Assembly: GCF_000482745.1 (NCBI RefSeq)
Contig: NZ_AXWQ01000014.1
Span: forward strand, 1-64,000
DNA from: Oleidesulfovibrio alaskensis DSM 16109
GTDB taxonomy: Bacteria; Desulfobacterota; Desulfovibrionia; Desulfovibrionales; Desulfovibrionaceae
Reading direction: 5' to 3'
DNA length: 64,000 nt
Shown here: in pieces, positions 24,604 through 33,055 of the stretch
Layout of the letters: every line of letters starts with the position of its first letter
How positions within the stretch are numbered: the stretch's first letter is position 1
Notes under the pieces: generated by a model
What the model saw: the letters and a program-made list of their open reading frames with translations, nothing else
What the model was told of the DNA's origin: nothing
Databases searched by the model: none
Made by a program: the position numbers and the translations under genes

Positions 24604-26218
24604 CGGTCGGCTCCTTGAGTTTGCGCTTCATGTCAGGGTCGGGCAGGCCGTTGTACAGCAGCCAGAAAGAAGGCATCAGGTCGGTCACCACCCCGGGGTT
24701 TGTCAGGCGCAGTCCGGCGGAATAAGGCCGTTTGAAAGCGGCAAGCGCATAGGCCATGGCCCACCATGCGTCAGGACAGGTCCACGGTGCGGGCATCTGG
24801 GGTTTGCCGTCAGGTCTGACAAGGGTGTCTTCCTGCACGTCCAGCCCCAGACGGGTGATGAAGCCGTCCGCACCTTCGCGGAATACAATGTCGTTCTGCA
24901 GGGCATTGCCGAGGCCGGGCAGCGTGCACGAACCGCCGGTGGCGGCGCAGTGGGCTGCCACTGCAAGGGCCAGCGGGCGGAGGGCCTGCGGAACGCCCGC
25001 AAGACCGTTGTGCGCTGCCATCTGCTGCAGGTCGCATTGGCCTGCGGGGGCGCAGCTGACGCCGGAATCCTGCTGCTGTGCGGAAAGTCCGGCGGCGCGC
25101 AGCAGAGCGGTTGCATCGGCAGTGCCGGGCACGGCGCTGTTCCAGCGGCCCTGCAGCTGTACACGTCCCTGCGCGAAAGCGGGCAGGGCCAGAATGTATG
25201 CTGCCAGCAGAGGGTCGATGTCCAGCCGCAGATTTTCGGGCACGGATGGCAGCCCGGGCAGCACGGAAAGCTCGTCACCGGTGTGCTGTATGTCGGCTCC
25301 GCAGGCTTTCAGGGCGGGCAGCACTTCCTGCAGCACGGCCTGAGCATGCGGCGAAGCACCCAGATTGATGCGCACATTGATTCCCCACGAGGGGGCGGCC
25401 AGCAGCAGCGCGGTCAGCCCTTCTTCGGGCAGTTCAGCCGGTACGGTGATGCTGTCGGGCAGCATGCCCGCGCTTTCCAGCCGCAGGGGCAGGCCGTTTG
25501 ATTTGGGTACCATGTGCGCGACACGTGCCCCCAGAGAGGGCAGGAAATGACGCATGGGGGTCAGATCGGCCAGTTTGAGCTGGTGTCCGCCGGTAAATTT
25601 GACCATGCCCGTATGCGGCAGAGCCATGAAAGCCAGCAGGTAGGCGTTGAACGTGTCGTCTCCGGCGAAAATGACCTTGTCGGCAAAGTCAAGCCCGGGG
25701 CCTTCTTTGCTGATGACAGTGTCCGCTTCCCACGAAAGTCGTGCTCCGGACTGGTTGAGCGCCTTTACCAGATCGATCACCCGGTCGTTGACCACCACAT
25801 TGGAAATACGGGCGGCGGCTCCTGCGGCTGCGCACAGGGCTGTCCATATGCGGGCCTGACGGCTGCAGCCGGGACCGGCGATATTAACGGCCACAGGTTT
25901 CTGCTGCGGCGCGAGGTTGAAATCGGTGCGGGTTTCCTCTTCCTTTTTGTAGGTCAGGTCGAGTTCCTGCAGCAGCGAAAAGAGCTGGCGCAGCATGCGC
26001 TGATCGCCGGAAAAACGGGTTGTTGTCCGTTCCCATGCAAGACGTATTTTCTTTTCGTTGTTTACTTCGTCAGTGCCCGAGCCTTCCTTTTTGGGGCGGC
26101 GGGTCTTGGCCACAAGCCTGCTGCGACGGGCCAGTAGGTCGAGCAGTTCCTGATCAAGATCGGCGATTTCTTCAACAAGAGAGCGCCGCAGTCTCGGGCG
26201 GGGAGAGTCATTATGCAT
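24563..26218 (-). CDS. EPSP-synthase-like protein with N-terminal chorismate-mutase-like domain
   Basis: The 551-residue protein has two parts. Residues 1 to about 95 look like an AroQ-type helical domain (VEEIADLDQELLDLLARRSRLV, later QLFSLLQELDL), as in chorismate mutases. From about residue 110 the pattern of an EPSP synthase/enolpyruvate transferase follows, but key motifs are altered. The PGSKS-type substrate motif reads PGCSRQAR, and the GNSGTTMR-type motif reads GDDTFNAY. Typical EPSP synthases are about 430 residues. It could be a diverged AroA for chorismate synthesis or a paralogue without that activity. A GGAAGG site precedes the ATG at 26218. No other aromatic pathway gene is adjacent. 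Confidence 0.7.
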   Translation of the reverse strand: MHNDSPRPRLRRSLVEEIADLDQELLDLLARRSRLVAKTRRPKKEGSGTDEVNNEKKIRLAWERTTTRFSGDQRMLRQLFSLLQELDLTYKKEEETRTDFNLAPQQKPVAVNIAGPGCSRQARIWTALCAAAGAAARISNVVVNDRVIDLVKALNQSGARLSWEADTVISKEGPGLDFADKVIFAGDDTFNAYLLAFMALPHTGMVKFTGGHQLKLADLTPMRHFLPSLGARVAHMVPKSNGLPLRLESAGMLPDSITVPAELPEEGLTALLLAAPSWGINVRINLGASPHAQAVLQEVLPALKACGADIQHTGDELSVLPGLPSVPENLRLDIDPLLAAYILALPAFAQGRVQLQGRWNSAVPGTADATALLRAAGLSAQQQDSGVSCAPAGQCDLQQMAAHNGLAGVPQALRPLALAVAAHCAATGGSCTLPGLGNALQNDIVFREGADGFITRLGLDVQEDTLVRPDGKPQMPAPWTCPDAWWAMAYALAAFKRPYSAGLRLTNPGVVTDLMPSFWLLYNGLPDPDMKRKLKEPTDGDKPARRRIITG

Positions 26219-26350
26219 CGTAAGCCTTCCGGTAGGTAATATGTGGCGTTCCCCCTAGCGTGAATCGCTTCGGGGGGCAAGCTTATTCTGCCATGAAATG
26301 GTCATATGAGGAATATAGAATGTGGCCGGAGATGCCGGTACCGCGACATT

Positions 26351-26368
26351 ATGTGCAACTGTTCACAA
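26351..26368. promoter_or_regulatory. Second Rex/HcpR-like half-conserved palindrome
   Basis: ATGTGCAACTGTTCACAA matches the TTGTGA-N6-TCACAA pattern at 10 of 12 defined positions. It lies 133 bases upstream of the EPSP-synthase-like gene and about 300 bases before the palindrome at the apr promoter. Confidence 0.35.
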
Positions 26369-26632
26369 AGTGTGCGGCGGAAAGGGGGTCCGGCGGGCCC
26401 GCAGATGCGGGGTGAAGAAAAAGCGACAGTTAGCCGGTGACTACGTGAAAAAATGCATAAAAAGGGCTGGCAAAGTGCCGGGCAGGGTTGAATCCTTTGT
26501 CTATTAAAGGTAAATGGCAGTGGACCGGTTTCAAAACCTGACCGCAGGGCGCTCAGGAACAGCCCAGAAAGTGGATTTTTCCGCTCGGGAAGCCGGAATG
26601 AGACGGGGTTGTGAAAAAAAAGAACAAGTCTG

Positions 26633-26661
26633 TTGACAGTGTAAGGTGAGCTTTGTTAAAT
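26633..26661 (+). promoter_or_regulatory. Sigma70-type promoter for aprBA
   Basis: TTGACA (26633-26638), 17-base spacer and TTAAAT (26656-26661). Transcription would start near 26668, leaving a leader of about 170 bases before aprB. The leader contains CGGGCCA and TGGCCCG arms and other short inverted repeats that could fold. Confidence 0.7.
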
Positions 26662-26670
26662 ATCTCACAA
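26653..26670. promoter_or_regulatory. Rex/HcpR-type operator overlapping the apr -10 element
   Basis: TTGTTAAATATCTCACAA matches TTGTGA-N6-TCACAA at 11 of 12 positions and covers the -10 box and start region of the apr promoter. Rex (an NADH-sensing repressor) and HcpR (CRP/FNR family) recognise closely similar palindromes in Desulfovibrio. Which one binds here cannot be told from the sequence. The position predicts repression. Confidence 0.6.
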
Positions 26671-26839
26671 GCGCACGGGCCAACGAACTCGTAAAAGTCT
26701 CCGTTAGGCACGGTGCTGGCCCGGAAGGCGGGACGGACTCCTGCTTTTCGCGCCTCCATCGAATCCAGATGGATCCGTTTTCGGAGATAAAGGCCAAACA
26801 GGTTAAACCCTTAATTCCGTTTGTGTTGGAGGAATAGGT

Positions 26840-27328
26840 ATGCCGACTTATGTTGATCCGTCCAAGTGTGATGGATGCAAGGGTGGTGAAAAGACCGCTT
26901 GCATGTACATCTGCCCCAACGACCTCATGATCCTGGACCCTGAAGAAATGAAGGCTTACAACCAGGAACCCGAGGCTTGCTGGGAGTGCTACTCCTGCGT
27001 GAAGATTTGCCCGCAGGGTGCCATCACCGCCCGTCCTTATGCTGACTTCGCCCCCATGGGCGGCACCAGCATCCCCATGCGTTCCGCTGACTCCATTATG
27101 TGGACTGTCAAGTTCCGTAACGGCAACGTGAAGCGCTTCAAGTTCCCGATCCGCACCACCCCCGAAGGCTCCATCAAGCCCTTCGAAGGTAAGCCCGAAC
27201 CCGGCGATCTCGAAAACGAACTGCTCTTCACCGAAACCGAGCTGGGTGCCCCCGAAACCGCTCTCGGTCAGAAGTTCGATATTGCCGAAGCCGACAAGGC
27301 TGTCGAATTCAAGGCTTCCGCTGTTTAG
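26840..27328 (+). CDS. aprB: Adenylylsulfate reductase beta subunit
   Basis: The 162-residue protein has two 4Fe-4S clusters: an extended first motif CDGCKGGEKTACMYICP (residues 10-26) and CWECYSCVKICPQG. A C-terminal tail follows that wraps around AprA in known structures. It relays electrons to the FAD of AprA for reduction of APS to sulfite and AMP in the cytoplasm. GGAGG precedes the ATG. The codon choice is strongly biased to preferred codons, as for a very highly expressed gene. It is followed after 45 bases by aprA. Confidence 0.98.
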   Translation: MPTYVDPSKCDGCKGGEKTACMYICPNDLMILDPEEMKAYNQEPEACWECYSCVKICPQGAITARPYADFAPMGGTSIPMRSADSIMWTVKFRNGNVKRFKFPIRTTPEGSIKPFEGKPEPGDLENELLFTETELGAPETALGQKFDIAEADKAVEFKASAV

Positions 27329-27373
27329 GTCCGGATTGGAACTCACGTTTTTTCCCATTAAGGAGAAAATATC

Positions 27374-29368
27374 ATGCCGATGATTCCCGTTAAGGAACAG
27401 GTTAAGGGCGTGGCCATTGCCGAGCCCACCATCAAAGAACACGACGTTGACATCCTTCTCGTCGGCGGCGGTATGGGTGCCTGCGGCACCGCATTCGAAG
27501 CCGTGCGCTGGGCTGACAAATATGCTCCCGAACTGAAAATCCTGCTTATTGACAAAGCAGCTCTGGAACGTTCCGGTGCAGTTGCTCAGGGTCTGTCCGC
27601 TATCAACACCTACCTTGGTGACAACAGCGCAGACGACTACGTCCGCATGGTCCGTACCGACCTTATGGGTCTGGTCCGCGAAGACCTTATTTTCGACCTC
27701 GGCCGTCACGTTGACGACTCCGTTCATCTGTTTGAAGAGTGGGGCCTGCCCTGCTGGATCAAAGATGAAAACGGTCACAACCTTGACGGTGCAGCAGCCA
27801 AGGCAGCAGGCAAGTCCCTGCGCAACGGCGACGCTCCTGTCCGCTCCGGCCGCTGGCAGATGATGATCAACGGTGAATCCTACAAGAACATCGTTGCTGA
27901 AGCTGCTAAAAACGCTCTGGGCGAAGACCGCATCATGGAGCGTATCTTCATCGTTAAGCTGCTGCTCGACGCCAATGAAGAAAACCGCATTGCCGGTGCT
28001 GTAGGCTTCAGCCTGCGTGAAAACGTGGTGCACATCTTCCGCACCAACGCCATGCTGGTTGCCTGCGGCGGTGCTGTTAACGTGTACAAGCCCCGCTCCA
28101 CCGGTGAAGGCATGGGCCGTGCATGGTACCCCGTATGGAACGCCGGTTCCACCTACACCATGTGTGCTCAGGTCGGCGCTGAAATGACCATGATGGAAAA
28201 CCGCTTCGTTCCCGCCCGTTTCAAAGACGGTTACGGCCCGGTTGGCGCATGGTTCCTGCTCTTCAAGGCTAAAGCCACCAACTTCCGTGGCGAAGACTAC
28301 TGCGTGACCAACCGTGCCATGCTGAAGCCTTACGAAGATCGCGGCTACGCCAAGGGACACGTTATCCCCACCTGCCTGCGTAACCACATGATGCTGCGTG
28401 AAATGCGTGAAGGTCGCGGTCCCATCTACATGGACACCAAGACTGCACTGCAGACCACCTTTGAAACCATGACCCCCGCACAGCAGAAGCACCTCGAGTC
28501 CGAAGCTTGGGAAGACTTCCTCGACATGTGCGTTGGTCAGGCTAACCTCTGGGCCTGCATGAACATTCAGCCCGAAGAAGTCGGTTCTGAAATCATGCCC
28601 ACCGAGCCTTACCTGCTTGGTTCGCACTCCGGCTGCTGCGGTATCTGGACTTCCGGTCCCGACGAAGAATGGGTGCCCGAAGACTACAAAGTCCGCGCCA
28701 AGAACGGCAAGGTCTACAACCGTATGACCACCGTTGAAGGCCTGTGGACCTGCGCTGACGGCGTAGGCGCTTCCGGTCACAAGTTCTCCTCCGGTTCGCA
28801 CGCCGAAGGCCGTATCTGCGGTAAGCAGATGGTCCGCTGGTGCATCGACCACAAGGATTACAAGCCCGCCATCGCTGAAAAGGGTGAAGATCTGGCCAAA
28901 CTGATCTACCGCCCCTACTACAACTACCTGGCTGGCAAAGACGCTTCCACCGACCCCGTGGTGAACCCCGAGTACATCACTCCCAAGAACTTCATGATGC
29001 GTCTTGTGAAGTGCACCGACGAATACGGCGGCGGCGTAGGCACCTACTACACCACCTCCCAGGCTGCTCTGGACACCGGCTTCCACCTGCTGGACATGCT
29101 GGAAGAAGACTCCCTCAAGCTGGCTGCCCGTGACCTGCACGAGCTGCTCCGCTGCTGGGAAAACTACCACCGCCTGTGGACCGTTCGTCTGCACATGCAG
29201 CACATCGCCTTCCGCGAAGAAAGCCGTTACCCCGGCTTCTACTACCGTGCAGACTTCATGGGTCTGGACGACTCCAAGTGGAAGTGCTTCGTTAACTCCA
29301 GATACGACGTTAAGGCCGGCACCACCAAGGTGTTCAAGAAGCCTTACTACCAGATCGTTCCTGCATAA
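27374..29368 (+). CDS. aprA: Adenylylsulfate reductase alpha subunit
   Basis: The 664-residue protein is the FAD-containing catalytic subunit. The dinucleotide-binding motif DILLVGGGMGACGTAFEAV is near residue 28 and SGAVAQGLSAIN near residue 72. Later come VACGGAVNVYKPRSTGEG, RFVPARFKDGYGPVGAWF, HSGCCGIWTSGPDEEW, and GLWTCADGVGASGHKFSSGSHAEGR, split over several stretches. It belongs to the fumarate reductase/succinate dehydrogenase flavoprotein family and is of normal length. It catalyses the central step of dissimilatory sulfate reduction. An AAGGAG site precedes the ATG, and a strong terminator follows. Confidence 0.98.
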   Translation: MPMIPVKEQVKGVAIAEPTIKEHDVDILLVGGGMGACGTAFEAVRWADKYAPELKILLIDKAALERSGAVAQGLSAINTYLGDNSADDYVRMVRTDLMGLVREDLIFDLGRHVDDSVHLFEEWGLPCWIKDENGHNLDGAAAKAAGKSLRNGDAPVRSGRWQMMINGESYKNIVAEAAKNALGEDRIMERIFIVKLLLDANEENRIAGAVGFSLRENVVHIFRTNAMLVACGGAVNVYKPRSTGEGMGRAWYPVWNAGSTYTMCAQVGAEMTMMENRFVPARFKDGYGPVGAWFLLFKAKATNFRGEDYCVTNRAMLKPYEDRGYAKGHVIPTCLRNHMMLREMREGRGPIYMDTKTALQTTFETMTPAQQKHLESEAWEDFLDMCVGQANLWACMNIQPEEVGSEIMPTEPYLLGSHSGCCGIWTSGPDEEWVPEDYKVRAKNGKVYNRMTTVEGLWTCADGVGASGHKFSSGSHAEGRICGKQMVRWCIDHKDYKPAIAEKGEDLAKLIYRPYYNYLAGKDASTDPVVNPEYITPKNFMMRLVKCTDEYGGGVGTYYTTSQAALDTGFHLLDMLEEDSLKLAARDLHELLRCWENYHRLWTVRLHMQHIAFREESRYPGFYYRADFMGLDDSKWKCFVNSRYDVKAGTTKVFKKPYYQIVPA

Positions 29369-29385
29369 GCGGGCGCGCTAGCTAC

Positions 29386-29418
29386 AGGGGCGGTTGCTGC
29401 CGCAACCGCCCCTTTTTT
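29386..29418 (+). terminator. Terminator after aprA
   Basis: A perfect 12-base stem AGGGGCGGTTGC/GCAACCGCCCCT with a four-base loop is followed by six T residues. It separates aprBA from qmoABC, so qmo needs read-through or its own promoter. Confidence 0.92.
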
Positions 29419-29526
29419 ACCCCCCACCCCAGACGGTCTGAGCCGGGGCAGTAAGCGCCGCTTATTGTCTGGGCTTAGGCCGTTTTGATGAAAAAGGCCC
29501 TAAAAACCGTAGGGAGGATTGCTCCA

Positions 29527-30765
29527 ATGTCGAACTCCATACTTGTCGTCGGAGGCGGGTTCAGCGGACTTACGGCCGCTCTCGAAGCTGCCGAAGTCGG
29601 CTATGAAGTGTTCATCGTCGAGAAAACCCCATTTCTTGGCGGACGGGTCATGCAGCTCAGTAAATATTTTCCCAAGCTCTGCCCGCCGTCCTGCGGACTG
29701 GAAATCCAGTACCAGCGTATCCGCAACAACCCTAAAATCAAGTTCTTCACTCAGGCCACCGTGCAGGCGGTCAAAGGTGAAGCCGGCAACTACACCGTAA
29801 AGGTTGCCATCAAGCCGCGCCACACCGCACCTTACAGCGCCGACCTCGGCCTTCTGGCCTCCTCTCTGGAAGGAGAATCAACCAGCGAGTTCGATTTCGG
29901 TCTGGCAAAGCGCAAACCTCTGTACCTCAGCGTTCCTTTCGCTTTCCCCAACAGATACGTGCTCGACAAAGAAGCTCTCACCAAGGCGGATGAGCTGAAA
30001 GTGGGCCGTTCCGTTGCCGTGGACATGAATGAAGCGGCGCGTGAGATAGAGCTGGAAGTCGGCTCCATCGTGCTGGCAACGGGCTGGAAGCCGTACGATG
30101 TGACCCGTCTTACCAATCTGGGTGCCGGGCAGATAGCAAACTGCGTGAGCAACATGCAGCTTGAGCGTCTTGCCGCATCGGGCGGACCCACCGGCGGTGC
30201 CATCCGTCGTCCTTCTGACGGCAAGGCTCCCAAAAAGGTGGCGTTTGTCCAGTGTGCGGGCTCGCGTGATCAGAATCACCTCAACTACTGTTCCTACATC
30301 TGCTGCATGGCTTCGCTCAAGCAGGCCACCTATGTGCGCGAACAGTACCCCGACGCTGAAGTCACCGTCTATTACATCGACCTGCGCACCCCCGGACGCT
30401 ATGACAAGTTCATGCGCAAGGTCCGCGCCGATGAAAAGATCAGCCTTGTCAAAGGCAAGGTGGCCGGCGTGGAGGAAGATGCAGCTTCCGGCGATGTGAT
30501 TGTGGAAGTTGAAGACGCCGTGAAGGGTGAAAAGAAAAAGGTGCGGTACGACATGGTTGTGCTGGCTACCGGCATGCGTCCCACTCTTGCCGACGAAAAG
30601 CTGCCCGTTGACGTGCCTGTTGACGAGGACGGCTTCATCGTGGGCGGAGAGGACAAGGGCATATTTGCTGCCGGCTGTGCCAAAATGCCTCTCGATGTCA
30701 TGAGATCCGCCCAGTCCGGCACCAGTGCCGCGCTGCAAGCGATTCAAACGGTGAAGGGGAGGTAG
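29527..30765 (+). CDS. qmoA: Quinone-interacting membrane-bound oxidoreductase subunit QmoA
   Basis: The 412-residue soluble flavoprotein resembles part of HdrA. An N-terminal FAD motif ILVVGGGFSGLTAALEAAEVG is followed by FLGGRVMQLSKYFPKLCPPSCGLE, with the conserved Cys pair. FVQCAGSRDQNHLNYCSYICCMASLK contains the HdrA cysteines, and a closing FAD segment reads GIFAAGCAKMPLDV. QmoA is part of the complex that is thought to pass quinol electrons to AprBA. The ATG at 29527 follows GGGAGG; the upstream Met at 29485 is less likely. It is six bases from qmoB. Confidence 0.96.
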   Translation: MSNSILVVGGGFSGLTAALEAAEVGYEVFIVEKTPFLGGRVMQLSKYFPKLCPPSCGLEIQYQRIRNNPKIKFFTQATVQAVKGEAGNYTVKVAIKPRHTAPYSADLGLLASSLEGESTSEFDFGLAKRKPLYLSVPFAFPNRYVLDKEALTKADELKVGRSVAVDMNEAAREIELEVGSIVLATGWKPYDVTRLTNLGAGQIANCVSNMQLERLAASGGPTGGAIRRPSDGKAPKKVAFVQCAGSRDQNHLNYCSYICCMASLKQATYVREQYPDAEVTVYYIDLRTPGRYDKFMRKVRADEKISLVKGKVAGVEEDAASGDVIVEVEDAVKGEKKKVRYDMVVLATGMRPTLADEKLPVDVPVDEDGFIVGGEDKGIFAAGCAKMPLDVMRSAQSGTSAALQAIQTVKGR

Positions 30766-30771
30766 CGAGCA

Positions 30772-33042
30772 ATGGCCAAGAAAATAGGCGTATATTTCGA
30801 TAAGTCCAACATCGGCGCCGGGCTTGATCTTGACGCGCTTTCCGATGTGGTGACCGGCAAGTTCGGCGGCTCGTGTCCTGTTGTAAAAGTATTTCCTGTG
30901 CTCGGTGCGGAAACCGCCCGTCAGGAAATCCGTCAGGACATAGCTGAAAATGAACTTGACGGTGTACTCATTATCGGTTCGTCGCCCCGTGTGGACTGGG
31001 ACCTGTACCGCTTTGAAGGCGTGACCGTGGAACGCGTTAACCTGCGCGAGCAGGGCGTTCTTGGCTACGGTGCAAAAGTGGAAGCAGGCGAGGATGCCGA
31101 AGCCGACGAAGACCTTTTCAAACTGGCTGCCGACTATGTCCGCATGGGTGTGGTCAAGCTGACCAAAATGGAAGAAGCCGGCGGCGGCGAAGTGGAAAGC
31201 GTGCGCACCATCATGGTGCTGGGTGGCGGATGGACCGGTCTTACCGCGGCTGTCAATGCTGCCAATTCCGGTTACGATGTGGTGCTGGTGGAAAAGGAAG
31301 CCGAACTTGGCGGACGTGCCAAGGGGCTTTTGAAGACCGTGCCGCTGAAGTATCCCTACACCGATGTGCACGATACGGGCATTGAGCAGAAAATAGCTGC
31401 CGTTGAAGGCAATGAGCGCATCACTGTGCTTACCTCTGCCAAGGTGCGCAAGGTTTCGGGGCAGCCGGGCCAGTTTACCGCGGTTGTAAAAACCAAGGAC
31501 GGCAATCAGGAAATTCCGGTAGGTGCCATTGTGATGGCCACCGGCTGGCAGCCCATGGATGCCGGTGTCATGGCTCCCTTCGGCTATGGAACTCTCGAAG
31601 GTGTGGTCACCGCTGCAGAGTTTGAAAAAATGGCCAAGGAAGGCACTCTGAAAGCCAGAAGAGTAGCTTTCATCCTGAATACCGGCCTTGTGGACGGCGG
31701 TGATATTTACACGTCTGTCTGCGATGAAGAACCCGCAGAGGCCGCCGCAGCCAAGCCCGAGGCCGAAGACGACGAGCAGACCTCCTACGAGCACAAGGAC
31801 CTTGAGTCCTTGCGCCACCTGCCGTACACCAACGCCATCAGCAGCGTTGTGGCTCTGAAGCAGGCAGGCTATGTGTGCGATGCCAGCGAAGACGGACAGG
31901 CTTTTATCCTGTACGACTCCATGGTGGTGCAGGGCATACACGAGCGCTTCTACAAAGCCGCTCAGGACAAGCTGGGCGTCATGATGTCCAAGGCCGACAT
32001 TACCGGTGTCGCACAGGCCGAAGACGGTGGCCTGCTGGTGCGCGCTGCCAACACCCTGATGGGTGAAGATGTCGAAATCAGGGTGGACATGGTTGTACTG
32101 CCCACCGGTATGGTTCCTTCCACCGCCAAAGACCCGGTGGTATGGTTCGATTACCGTCAGGGGCCGAATCTGCCCGACCTTGATCTCTTTGACGGCTATG
32201 CCGATTCCAACTACATCTGCTTCCCCTACGAAACCCGTCGTACCGGGTTGTACGCCGCAGGCTGCGTCCGTCAGCCCATGATGCTGGACGCGGCCGAAGA
32301 AGATGCCATCGGGGCCACCATGAAGGCCATCCAGTGCATCGAATCGGCCAACCGCGGCATGGCTGTACATCCCCGTTCGGGCGACCTGTCGTACCCCATA
32401 TTCAACTTCGTGCGTTGCACCCAGTGCAAACGCTGCACCGAGGAATGTCCGTTCGGCGCGCTGGACGACGATGAAAAGGGAACGCCGAAGCCCAACTTCA
32501 GCCGGTGCCGCCGCTGCGGTACCTGCATGGGCGCCTGCCCCGAGCGTGTCATTTCGTTCGCCAACTACAACATCGATCAGATCGGTTCCATGATCCGCGA
32601 GATCGAAGTTCCGGACGACATGAACGCCGGCGGTCCCCGCGTTCTCATTCTGGCCTGCGAAAACGACGCCTATCCTGCGCTGGATATGGCCGCACTTCGC
32701 GGGCATCACTGGAGTCCCTACGTGCGTATCATTCCTGTGCGCTGCCTTGGATCGGTCAACGCAATCTGGGTTGCCGACGCCATGTCAAAGGGTATCGACG
32801 GTGTGATGCTGCTGGGCTGCAAGTACGGTGACGATTACCAGTGCCATTTTGTCAAAGGCTCTGAAATCTGCAACCGCCGCAAGGAAAACATTGCCGAGAC
32901 GCTCAACCGTCTTGGTGTGGAACCTGAACGCGTGGAGCAGTACGAAGTCGCCATCGACGAATACGACAAGCTGCCCGGCATGATCGACGAGTTCATGAAC
33001 ATGATCCTTGAAAAGGGCCCCAACCCGTTCAAGGGTTACTAG
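30772..33042 (+). CDS. qmoB: Quinone-interacting membrane-bound oxidoreductase subunit QmoB
   Basis: The 756-residue protein starts with an HdrA-like N-terminal segment (MAKKIGVYFDKSNIGAG). An FAD domain (TIMVLGGGWTGLTAAVNAANSG, near residue 145) follows. Then come two 4Fe-4S motifs (CTQCKRCTEECPFG near residue 548, CRRCGTCMGACP near residue 580) and a C-terminal MvhD-like domain (RVLILACENDAYPALDMAAL, VMLLGCKYGDDYQCHFVKG). It is the largest Qmo subunit and is cytoplasmic. Its stop is 13 bases before the qmoC ATG. Confidence 0.96.
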   Translation: MAKKIGVYFDKSNIGAGLDLDALSDVVTGKFGGSCPVVKVFPVLGAETARQEIRQDIAENELDGVLIIGSSPRVDWDLYRFEGVTVERVNLREQGVLGYGAKVEAGEDAEADEDLFKLAADYVRMGVVKLTKMEEAGGGEVESVRTIMVLGGGWTGLTAAVNAANSGYDVVLVEKEAELGGRAKGLLKTVPLKYPYTDVHDTGIEQKIAAVEGNERITVLTSAKVRKVSGQPGQFTAVVKTKDGNQEIPVGAIVMATGWQPMDAGVMAPFGYGTLEGVVTAAEFEKMAKEGTLKARRVAFILNTGLVDGGDIYTSVCDEEPAEAAAAKPEAEDDEQTSYEHKDLESLRHLPYTNAISSVVALKQAGYVCDASEDGQAFILYDSMVVQGIHERFYKAAQDKLGVMMSKADITGVAQAEDGGLLVRAANTLMGEDVEIRVDMVVLPTGMVPSTAKDPVVWFDYRQGPNLPDLDLFDGYADSNYICFPYETRRTGLYAAGCVRQPMMLDAAEEDAIGATMKAIQCIESANRGMAVHPRSGDLSYPIFNFVRCTQCKRCTEECPFGALDDDEKGTPKPNFSRCRRCGTCMGACPERVISFANYNIDQIGSMIREIEVPDDMNAGGPRVLILACENDAYPALDMAALRGHHWSPYVRIIPVRCLGSVNAIWVADAMSKGIDGVMLLGCKYGDDYQCHFVKGSEICNRRKENIAETLNRLGVEPERVEQYEVAIDEYDKLPGMIDEFMNMILEKGPNPFKGY

Positions 33043-33055
33043 GAGGAGATGGAAG

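Noticed and set aside
26531..29203. An 890-codon open frame on the minus strand antisense to aprBA
   Set aside because: It is a shadow of the strongly biased codons of aprBA, has no ribosome-binding site, and its translation resembles no protein. APS reductase on the plus strand is certain.
29878..32709. A 943-codon minus-strand frame antisense to qmoA and qmoB
   Set aside because: As above, caused by codon bias of the two Qmo genes; low-complexity Gly/His-rich translation and no start signal.
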